From contig JBBPSI010000080.1 in NCBI GenBank assembly GCA_038093515.1, positions 40,555-104,554 on the forward strand: 64,000 nt of DNA, given 5' to 3'. The notes under the pieces were generated by a model. It was given only the letters and a program-made list of their open reading frames with translations, did no database searches and was not told where the DNA came from. The position numbers were made by a program, and so were the translations under genes. This stretch comes from Butyriboletus loyo. Lineage: Eukaryota; Basidiomycota; Agaricomycetes; Boletales; Boletaceae. Positions within the stretch are counted from its first letter, which is position 1; every line of letters starts with the position of its first letter. Positions 55,180 through 64,000 of the stretch are shown piece after piece.

Positions 55180-56725
55180 TCAGCGTGAATAAGGAGGCGG
55201 ATCTGCATGCAGCCCGGTCAAGGAGCCCTCTGGAACCCGCCCGCCGTCTGTGTGCATGACGACACTCGACGAAAGTCTAGAAGACGTCCGACGCGCACCC
55301 GGTGCTACAGGGCAGGTGGGCGCGGGGGGACCATCGTTGACGATCTGCAAGACACGTCGTTCGACAGAAGAGACAGGGCTCCCAGAGTGATTCAGTGGTT
55401 CAAGAACCGCTAGGTCGTCCGTATTTGGTGTCCAAGCACCGAGCAGTGCCGGAGTCAACTGGCCGTCTAGCAGTGGCCTCGCGCTATTCGAATACGAGGC
55501 CATAGACAATGGACGGGGCTCCGTCTCGGTGCTGCCGACAGGACTCAGCACCCGCGGTCCGGGTTGGGTCTGAACAGTCAAAATAGATCCAGCTGTGGAA
55601 GGCCTAGATCCTTTGTGAGTACCTTGTAGTAACGGCGTTGCCGAAAGCGACGTTTGGCGGCTGTGTACACCTGAATATTCGCTGACCGAGCCATACTGCG
55701 ACGTCCTCAGTGGCTCGCCGGCTGCGCCAGGAGGGATGACGTGCCCAACGAGTCCGTATTGGTAAGGCTTGGGCTCAGCACTCGAATCAAGTCTACGACT
55801 GTCGCGCGAACTGCGCGTAGCTAGAGCTGGCGCCCAAGCGTCATCATTCTGGAGTTCCTCCTTCTCCAAGATGTCATCCCATGATCGACGCTTCCGACTG
55901 TGAGGCATCATCAGCAAGTATTCGAAACACGAAGCACCAAGGCTTTACCATAACCACCAGAGGGATCCTACAATTACTATCAGTCCAAGGAATCCACCGA
56001 GAACACCGCCAACTATGGGTGCAATATTCGTGCCTGACCCTTGCGAAGAACCACTTTGCAGGCTAGCGTTGGCAAGTGAAGTAGGTACGTAAACCGCAGT
56101 GGGGGGTAGCGTTGAAATCAATGTGACGTAGGTCTCCACGACGGAGCCATCTGCCAGCGTGGCGGAGGACGCCTCGACCACAGTGGAGGGCGGGAGAGTA
56201 CTTTGAACAAGGACGGACGTGGTGAGAGGGGCATTCACAGAAGACTGGGCAGAAATTTGCGACGTAGATGAGCTCTCTCCTCCATTGGTGCATGGAGCAA
56301 ACAAGGTCTGAGTCGGCTGGGATTGTGCGACTGGGACGGATACGACAATCGGTACTTGCGCGGCTTGGCCACTACCTAGCAAATACGATTAATTCATGGT
56401 CAGAGATGGTCTGTATAAAGCGCGGTAGAGCGACCAAAGCACATCACGGCCTCGGGACGCCGAAAGACACAGACGGAGAGGATAGGAGCAAAGATGGTTG
56501 AGGGCAAGGGTACTCACCTCCTAGCGTATTCACCTCCGTGACTTGTACACTTGAGATACACCCGACGGATGAGCCACTGATTGTACCTGAAGCGACACAC
56601 GACTGCTGCACGATGGTGGTCAGTTGAGCCTGAGTGTCTGCTGCACTCTGAGAGTACGAGGTTGACGGGGTAAACGTTGAGACTGTGGCATACAAGGTCG
56701 CTGTAGGAGTTGGGGTGCAAGACAT
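55180..56725 (-). CDS. Single-pass membrane protein with Ser/Thr-rich ectodomain and PPPY tail
   Basis: Three exons (56725-56518, 56375-55949, 55897-55180) join in phase to 450 residues. The first 190 residues are rich in Ser, Thr, Val and Gln with four cysteines, so probably O-glycosylated and outside the cell, although no classical signal peptide is visible. A glycine-rich membrane helix follows (IVGGVLGGFLGLIVIVGSLW), closed by RKRRSWDDILEKEE, a motif often seen after the helix of fungal Ser/Thr-rich type I proteins. The 230-residue tail is Ser/Pro-rich and ends in DPPPYSR, a PPxY ligand for WW domains of Nedd4/Rsp5 ubiquitin ligases. A sensor or cell-wall stress role is possible but unproven. 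Confidence 0.78.
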
Positions 56726-56959
56726 GCTAAGGGAGACCTGGAGCAATGAATCGAACCCGCGACAAGAAGGTGAGAGGGAGAAAAGAATGGAATGAAAGGA
56801 ATGAAATGAAGGGACGTGACGAGATGAAGGCAGTGAAAGTTTGAGCACAGGCACTCGACTTGAGTTGTTTATGTGATCGCACCGGCCCAAAAGCGAAAAG
56901 TGAACCGAGTCAATCGAATGTACAGTGCCAACGATTACGAACAAAGTAGAACTATAGAA

Positions 56960-57556
56960 TCACTGACTCGAATGCATGTCACTCGTGCTCATTCGCTTCG
57001 TCTTGTCCTGACCGGGCTTCCTGCGCTCGGCCGACGGTGACCAAGAGGCTCGACGCCCTCGCTTGTCCTCCTCACCCACAACCTCCTCACCCGGATGGAC
57101 AGTGGAGGTGATGTCCAGAACAGGCTCGGCAGAATATGACACATTCTCGGTTCTGCTACCCCGCCTCACTCTCCGCCATAGTGTTTTGCCTGCCCTCTTT
57201 ACAAGCTTTGCAAACGCGACGATTGGATCCTCCATGTCCTCCTCTGGCACGTCAGGGTCCGTGGACCATGATAACGATCCACCTTCCTGTTGAATGGCCC
57301 GTTTGCGGCGCGAACGTGCAGATGCACCGAGGGGTGCCAAAGACCGCTTCCTATTGGGGTTAATTTGCGGAAGCGGTGCAAATTTCACGGTAGGAGTGCC
57401 ATGAGCGGAACCGAGGGACGAGCGGACATCGTGAAGCAATGATGTGGGGGAGTTGCAAGTACCGACAGAAGATGTAGACTCGAGTGATGACGAGGCGACG
57501 AGGGGGGCAACCTCGCGGACTTGATGGACGTCAAAGAGCGATTGTTTTGCCGACAT
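56960..57556 (-). CDS. Uncharacterised basic protein (198 aa)
   Basis: Single exon from ATG 57556 to the stop at 56960. Rich in Ser, Arg, Lys and Pro. Basic patches (NPNRKRSLAPLG, ARSRRKRAIQQE, KLVKRAGKTLWRRVRRGSR) suggest nucleic acid binding or nuclear localisation; the last has amphipathic helix character. I do not recognise the family. It starts 187 bp from IML1 on the opposite strand. Confidence 0.6.
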   Translation of the reverse strand: MSAKQSLFDVHQVREVAPLVASSSLESTSSVGTCNSPTSLLHDVRSSLGSAHGTPTVKFAPLPQINPNRKRSLAPLGASARSRRKRAIQQEGGSLSWSTDPDVPEEDMEDPIVAFAKLVKRAGKTLWRRVRRGSRTENVSYSAEPVLDITSTVHPGEEVVGEEDKRGRRASWSPSAERRKPGQDKTKRMSTSDMHSSQ

Positions 57557-57743
57557 CGCAGGTAGAGTAGGAAAAGAATGTGGTGCCGAACGAAAGTGAT
57601 GAAGCGACGAACTTGAAAAACTTGGGATCGCCTGAACAGAAAGTCACTACTGCAGGTTTGGAACAGAAAATGTTCGATCTCTGACATTGAATTGATTCCA
57701 CGTAGCGCTAAATTGCTTCCGCGTAATACTACGACACATCGTG

Positions 57744-60700
57744 ATGGCCACGGTTCGTCCCGATTCCCAGTCTCAGCCTACCCTTCAGTATGCTCGAAAA
57801 CGATCCAACACCGCCCAGTCTCTCGCCAGGATACCGCAGGCTGGCACAACCGGTGTTCCGCTCAAGCTAGGCGACTCGACAGTCCTCAACACTTGGGTCC
57901 ACGACCCAAAGGAGTATCCAAAGGTCATTCTCAATCGATCATGGTGGCCCGGGGTTGCAGAAGGAGACTTGCTGCGCGTAACCCAGTCCGAAGACACCTC
58001 CGGTTATCTTTTTACCGTGCCCAAAGATGAAGGCTGTCCAAAACCAACCCTTCAGGCAAATTTCTCTCAATCCACCATGCCTGTCCCGGCTCATGTCTGA
58101 TCATTTTAGATATCTTTACCCAGAAATGTGGCCGATGCGTTTTCCGTGAAAAACAACACCGAGGTAACGGTGACCAAGGTACACAAGATCGCATTCCATT
58201 CGTATCATTCACTCACGTGGGTGTCCAGGTAGACAAGGATAGCCATTCAGCTGACTATGTCGAGTTTTCTTTTGCTGATCAGTACCTGGGTCGCAACGAA
58301 ATGTGGAGGCTCGGTAAACATTTGGCCGGTCAATGTGTTTTCGTTGACCAAGATATTTCTTTCATCGGCGTGATCGCCACGAAAGTTCAGGGCATCTACG
58401 TCAAGGGCCAACAGGTGGGTTCACCAGCCCTTTCACAACCGCCCTTTTATTCTCCTGACGTTTCTCGCGCCAGATGTCCTCGGGCTATGTGACACCAAGG
58501 ACCAAAACAGTCTACAGGTCCTTGTCAGCCAAGGTCACGATATTCATCCAAGTTTGTCGTGAGCTGTGGCAATTCTCTGGGGACGGCGAGCGTTTCTATG
58601 AAAAGATTGTCCATTCTTTTCTTCCGACGCTTTTTTCAAAATGGCGGGAAGCGGGCACAGATCACACCGTCACAATTGTGTTGATATCCAGAGTTTATTA
58701 CGATGCCACGGAATTGGAATATGCTGCTGGACCCTTGCGTCGCGACGAGGATGGAAGGTGGTACAAAGATTTTTTCAAGGTCATTACAGACTTGGAAGTG
58801 ATTAATGACTGGAAACCAACCCTGTTTCTCCTCAAAGACTCCTTTTGGGCCTTTCAACGCGACATCCTCCTAGCGCACCACTATCATCAAGCTTCCGTGG
58901 AGTCTGCTAAGCCTGACCAAGCGCGCTTGGTCGGAGAAATATCATATGCTCATGATGGTCCCATTCTCGAAGCACTCAACCTGGGTCTCAATCCCAACGA
59001 GACACATTACATCGACCGTTCTTTGTCGTCAACGGGTGTCTCGACGATCCTCATAACACCAGGAACTGGATACTTTCGTGTATCTAAACAGCTCTTACGC
59101 TTGACGACAACCAGAATGCTGGATCAAGGGTTCGGACTCGATCTTGTCTCCCTTGCAAAAGCTCCGTTGCATCAGAGTCCTATCTTCGGCTTTCAAGGGT
59201 ACGAGCCAAAGTTCGACAGAGACGCAAAAAACAGCGCCCGTGACTTGGATCCGCTGTGGGGTGGTGATGAGATACCCAATGATGCGACTGCACGGGAGAA
59301 AGTGACCTTTTGTTGGGAGCCGTTCTGGATTGGTGTGACCTTCTGGGACAAGCAAATGGACTTGCCCTTTCGGCGGGATAGGTCAGTTTCGGGGTCTTTT
59401 TTTTCTGGAAAGCCAAGCTGACGTCTGGATCGTGTTAGGTTTATCGCAAGGGCCAAAATGCACGAAATACAGATGCTCGGTCTGTTGGAGCATGATGTCC
59501 TATCGACTATCGAGGTTCCTTTCTTGCCTGACTTTCGAGACTTGTTAGTAACTCCTCGAGATTCATTTAGTGAGGACAGGGCTCTGTCTGAAGCTGAGGC
59601 AGAGCAGTCAGACTTGGATGTCTTTGCGTCCAAGAAGGAATATATGCCCGCGACTAGCGCTCGGACTTCACTTGCACCAAGCACAAGCAGCACCGTGGTA
59701 CCTTCACCTTATCGCTCATCTACGGTCAGCGAAAGGCGCAGCATAGCTTCACACCGCACCTCCATGGTTTCTACACGTATCGCGCCGATCGAAGAGATCC
59801 CGCGTCGAATCATCCTGGAACTTCCGCCCGAAGGTAATGAGGACGGTCCAGTACCTTCGGTCACTGGACTGAGTAGTTCTCCTTCCCAGTCTTCCGTGAG
59901 GTCTGATCGCTCCATCTCTACGACGGTTTCGAGTGTTGCGACGTCCGGCAATGTCACTCCACCTTCCACGACCTCACGGCTCGCGAAGCTTGCCCCTTCT
60001 TGGCTCTACAATCCCTTCCGTAGCAATCTTGCAGCTGAGTCACAGCCATCGCCAAACGCTTCAATATATAACATCACTCCAACGACACCCACCCCGTCTG
60101 TTCGCGTTCCTATTACACCTCATAGACCAGTGACACCATCTGCATCCATCTCACGTTCACCTCAACCCATGGCTATCATCCAGACTGCCTCGGGCAGGTC
60201 GACGCTGAGTCGCACATACGAAGAAGAACCATCGATAGCAATTCCTCATCGTGGCTCCATGTCGCGGTACTCGCCCCTGAGTACACCACCGCGTGATGAA
60301 CCGACGTTCGGGAAACGTCGTAACTCCACTCTCACATCACTAAACATACCGCTATCATCTTCGTCACCACAGTCAAGTTCCCGGACGAATCCTTCACGTC
60401 CCCAGTTTGCGGTATCATACACACAATCTTCGCTCGCTCGCCGTTGGGAACATATTTTCCCCACCCCAATATACAAACATGAGGTCAAGTGGAAGTCGAT
60501 GGTCACACCTGCTTGCCTCCCGCTTACCGTGGAATACTTTCCGAGCAACGCAGAATTGGAGTCTTCGTATGACGTTTTCTCATACGATTTCGTCGTAGAT
60601 CCCACCGAAATGCGTTCGTTCTTGGTCAAGTCGCCAAATGTGCAGGGCACGGTCGACGAAGTCCGTCGTGCTTGGGCGCTGGTTGTCATGCGAGGCATGG

Positions 60701-62719
60701 TCGCCGTCCGACTTGCTCAGGGCTTCCAATTCGTACTTCGCTCTCAACACTCGTCGGACGAAAAGTCGACTTTGCAGCGCGCCAAGTCATTCATGGGCGA
60801 GGAAGACACTGCGCCCAAACCGGGCGGCGCAGCTGAAGTCTTGAACTCCACCAAGGAGCCCGTATATCTAAGTATGAGTAACGAAATACACCTGATATCC
60901 TATACTGGGGAAGCGATCCAGGTCCGTCGATATGTCCGAAGGATGCCTCCAACGCAGCCCTTTGACTACGAGTGCTTGATATGGCCAAAGTTGGGTGTCG
61001 GATACACAGAACTAAAGACCAAGTTCGTGTCGCATGGACTAGAGAACTATGGGTGGAATAGGTAAGCAGGCCACATGATCCGAAGAGGAGACGCTCAAGA
61101 CGAGCTTCGACAGACTGGACATGCTAGTTGCAGGCTATGAACACCAATTCAACGAGTCCCTGCGCTATTGGCGCACTAGATTCGTCGTCATTCCGTCAGG
61201 CGATACACCCGAGATAACGAATGGGCCCAGTGGGGAGAAATTAGACGAAGAAGAGATTCGGCTGATGGGTATTGATAAGCTCGCAGAGATGTTCACCAAG
61301 GCGCACTGGCAACCGCCAGATGAACGCGTTCAACAGTTGCCTCCTGTCAGGTTCCTGCTCACGACGTTAGGTCCCGCCTATTCTATCCTGGATGAATCGC
61401 TCATGTCGCAGCTTGACGAGATACATGCTGCCGGTCCACTCAAGAAGAAGATGAAGAGCGAGCGGGAAATGGCGGACATGTCTCTCTCCGGCGTTGCAAA
61501 GGCGATGCGCGATGACGATGGTGTACCCATCAAATTCCATCGATGGCATGGAAAGAAATACCCAGACTCGTTCACGGGATTCGATTTCGTCTCCTGGCTT
61601 GTCCGGGAATTCAGGGACGTGTCCTCGAGAGAACAGGGGGTGGAGTGGGGGACGAAACTGGTCGATCAAGGTCTCTTTATCCATTGCACGGGTCGCCACG
61701 GATTCTTGGACGGGTGAGTGGCGTTGCCCTTGGGGTTCGAGCTTGAGAACCAATGCGTTCAGCCATTACTTTTATCAACTCAGTGGGGAGTACGTGACAG
61801 CGAGCACGCCTTCCAGAGGGTGGTTCAAAGCCAGTCGCCACACCCAGTACGAAGACAGCCAGATTGGGCGAAACCACCAGCCATCTGGCCAGGGGAAGCC
61901 AAGTGGGGTCAGCCCGAAGCGGACGAGGAAACGTATGATCCTTACGCAGAGCATGATTATCGATGTTGACGTTGGAAAAGTGGAGTTTGACTCCTTTGAG
62001 CTTTCCTACTCGGTGCTGACATGGACGCTCCACAGAAAAGTGACCAGGCAGAGTCTGTTATCTTGCACCATGACATCATACAGAACCCGGGGACGGTTTT
62101 CCATTTCGAGCTTCAATGGATTGGCTCCACCGCTCGATGTATCGAGGACATACTTCGACAATGGAGCAGGGCGATTGAGAGACATGGACTCAAGCTCGTG
62201 GAGGCATATGTTACCGAGATCAGCGACGTCCGGGATCGTAACGCGTTCCAGTCGTGCTTCCCGTTACGCCTGGCCATTTCCCCTCCGGTCGTCCCTGATC
62301 TGGAAAGGAGAATCCCGGAATACGCACAATCAACGCACTATTTTGAGTATGCACTTTTGAGGCGATTTGGGTTCATCATCGATGTCGAAGCGATGAATAT
62401 GTACCCCAAGGATGTGGACGTGGTTTACTCCTACAGTCGAGCTCCGTTCAAATACTCCCAGTTCGTTCACAGATCGGGGGTTGCGTTTGTGCAGGTGTTG
62501 GGGGGCACACATGGGTTCCTCTTCTTGACGAACCGCCTCATGGGTGCTGGCCGCATGGGAACGGCGATGAAGAGCAGAGATCGACCTGCGGCTGCTGCGG
62601 ACGAAATTCGGGCCAAGCTCCACGAATTTTGTTCCGACGAAGCTGCTCTGACGAAATTTTATAACGAGGAACTTGCTGCTCTTGGTCCTGATGATGATCC
62701 ACCTCCGTTGAGTATATAG
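57744..62719 (+). CDS. IML1: Iml1/DEPDC5, GATOR1 (SEACIT) subunit
   Basis: GAP component for Rag/Gtr GTPases that restrains TORC1 at the vacuole when amino acids are scarce. Eight exons (57744-58055, 58110-58178, 58229-58414, 58474-59381, 59439-61061, 61114-61713, 61763-61979, 62036-62719) join in phase to 1,532 residues (human DEPDC5 about 1,600). Conserved blocks: ADYVEFSFADQYLGRNEMWR, YRSLSAKVTIFIQVCRELWQ, KIVHSFLPTLFSKWREAGTD, VLISRVYYDATELEYAAGPL, SYAHDGPILEALNLGLNPNE, LITPGTGYFRVSKQLLRL and MHEIQMLGLLEHDVLSTIEV. A DEP domain lies near 1,172-1,235 (FTGFDFVSWLVREFRD), then HHDIIQNPGTVFHFELQWIG. A Ser/Pro-rich insert of about 250 residues sits in exon 5. Intron 1 begins GCAAAT (CAG|GC) and ends CATTTTAG; no GT site nearby keeps the family sequence TLQISLP. 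Confidence 0.94.
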
Positions 62720-62806
62720 GTATCGGAATGCATTCTGGTCGATCGAAGCAAGGTGTGACAAGAGTATGGATTGATTCAGGACAGCGTACACATCAAAGAC
62801 GAGAGA

Positions 62807-63543
62807 TCATGATACGGAGCTTGCGTTAACAATCACCTCGCGGCCATTGGCTCGCACCGAACGTCTCAACGGGTCTCTCGAAAGGGGCTTACGCATGTCT
62901 GCAAAAGTTGAGCAACTGGCCAGACTGGCGCCGCAAGTCTGGACTCACCGAATGCATCCTCCTCATCCTTTCCACCTTTGCTGACACCAAGCGTGCCATA
63001 ATACTCTCTTACTCTACGATACACGCTGTACCCGAACCCTTCGTACATGTTTATTGCGAGCGCGTTGTTACAGCGGACGTAAAGATCAACGAAGAATCCC
63101 TTGTAATGTTCGTCAGAAACGAGTTCTAGATGATTGACCATGCTGCGCGCGAGGGAGAGACGACGGTACTCGGGGGCGACGGTGACCGCGGTGATGTGGC
63201 CATGCCATTCAGTTGACGAGCCCTCGGCCTTTCCAAGTACTGTACGAAGACGGCGTTGTGGGATCGATGAGACATCCGGGGATGAAGCTCGTACTGTAGC
63301 CCATCATACGTCCGCTGGGTGCCTCTTGGACGCAGCACAAATCAGGCCATCGTGAAAGATAGGACAAGTAGAAGCTGATGCCGTACTAAAAGCGACCTGT
63401 GAGTGACGTGGATAGAACGCACGAGATGCCACGCACGGTCTCGGTCCAGACGTCCAAGTTACTGGATGTGGTTTAGGCGTGTGTTCTGAAGGGAATATGA
63501 TCCGAACTTACATGTTGTTGAACTTGAACATGTCAGTCGCCAT
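62807..63543 (-). CDS. NAA20: N-alpha-acetyltransferase 20, NatB catalytic subunit
   Basis: Acetylates N-termini starting Met-Asp, Met-Glu, Met-Asn or Met-Gln at the ribosome, as part of NatB with Naa25/Mdm20. Five exons (63543-63512, 63461-63437, 63385-63295, 63239-62949, 62898-62807) join in phase to 176 residues, the normal size. Seen in order: FKFNNINLDVWTETYGISFY, GKAEGSSTEWHGHITAVTV, APEYRRLSLARSMV (acetyl-CoA loop), GFFVDLYVRCNNALAINMYE, GFGYSVYRRVREYYG and, across the last intron, DAFDMRKPLSRDP. The RSVRANG tail resembles yeast Nat3. It is convergent with IML1, 87 bp away. Confidence 0.94.
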
Positions 63544-63755
63544 GAACGGTCTTAGGACGCTCATTTTTATTCTTATTGAATGTCGAGGAGTGAGTGAATG
63601 ATGGAGTTGTTATCTGTTCAGCCTTGGATTCTAACAAGAACAAACACGTCCTTGGAGTGCACGGAGTCCTGGCCCTCTCACGACCACGGACAGCGCCGAG
63701 ACCCCTGGAAGTTTATTCACCGTCTGCCTATTTTCCAATCTTCTTCACTGCATCA

Positions 63756-63943
63756 ATGTATCAGCAGTTTTCTGCGACTGCACCCCCTGACTATGGACAT
63801 AACCCGTTGATGGGGTCCCTCTCTGCTGGCCCAAGCACAGTCGCTCCCCATGCCACGACGACGGCCCCAAAGCCGCCCCCGCTCGTCGCGACAGGCGACT
63901 GGGCACATGAGCTCGTCCAACTCGCGAAAACCGCCGAGCTCAA
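63756..63943 (+). CDS. First exon of an unrecognised gene, truncated by window end
   Basis: ATG at 63756 opens 62 codons plus two bases to an AA|GTACGT donor at 63944. It encodes a Ser/Ala/Pro-rich start (MYQQFSATAPPDYGHNPLMG) followed by a more helical piece (WAHELVQLAKTAELK) that probably leads into a coiled coil. The rest lies beyond the window, so no function is assigned. It lies 212 bp from the divergent NAA20 start. Confidence 0.55.
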
Positions 63944-64000
63944 GTACGTTTACCGGGTTATCTCGCCCATCACCCCACGAGGGTCCTCCTTCTCGATTTA

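Noticed and set aside
56738..56765. GGGTTCGATTC on the minus strand, like a tRNA T-loop
   Set aside because: No T-stem pairing, no acceptor stem or anticodon arm nearby; it lies just upstream of the membrane protein start codon.
63200..63239. Acetyl-CoA loop of NAA20 has Ser where the general GNAT motif has Gly (RRLSLA)
   Set aside because: As I recall, yeast Nat3 has the same kind of substitution (RRISLA), so it is normal for fungal NatB.

Overview
This window looks like nuclear DNA of a basidiomycete fungus, most likely an agaricomycete. The evidence is many short introns (about 45-70 nt, often with a CTRAY branch site), roughly 150 in all, genes packed on both strands with 90-600 bp between them, and a four-helix membrane protein of the DUF7598 type that I associate with this group. 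I see no bacterial operons, prophage, CRISPR array, tRNA, rRNA or transposon. All gene models were spliced by hand: exon borders were chosen by GT(GC)-AG sites, unbroken phase and family alignment from memory. They are hypotheses about transcripts, not observations of them.

Layout, left to right: the 5' part of an unknown minus-strand gene; phosphatidylserine synthase (CHO1); DNA primase large subunit (PRI2) with an MluI-type box upstream; a 1,840-residue disordered protein; ubiquitin protease USP7/UBP15; SEC66 and mitochondrial citrate synthase, divergent from a 161 bp promoter; an unknown 381-residue protein; PP2A B56 subunit (RTS1); cytosolic Hsp70 with heat-shock elements and a TATA box; a TBC1D5-like Rab GAP; succinate dehydrogenase flavoprotein (SDH1); the crosslink-repair nuclease FAN1; a NEDD1-like WD40 protein; a Rad5/Rad16-type SNF2 ATPase whose start codon overlaps that of the mitochondrial import subunit PAM17; a serine/threonine-rich membrane protein; a 1,740-residue gene that joins a CCCH zinc finger, a long disordered region, ankyrin repeats and a Clp-type AAA+ module; a glutaredoxin-like protein; a zinc-knuckle PSP-domain protein; the DUF7598 protein; a second single-pass protein ending in a PPPY motif; a small unknown protein; IML1/DEPDC5 of the GATOR1 complex; the NatB catalytic subunit NAA20; and the first exon of a further gene.

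The genes do not form a pathway cluster. Most are conserved single-copy housekeeping genes (lipid synthesis, replication and repair, TCA cycle and respiration, protein import and folding, nutrient signalling). The most unusual item is the CCCH-ankyrin-Clp gene at 45897-51732. Its carboxyl half resembles the ankyrin plus AAA+ layout of animal CLPB/SKD3, but it sits behind about 1,300 residues of zinc finger and low-complexity sequence. Other points are four apparent GC-AG introns, a head-to-head gene pair with no intergenic DNA, and a zinc-knuckle gene without a visible start codon whose frame stays open across the preceding gene.
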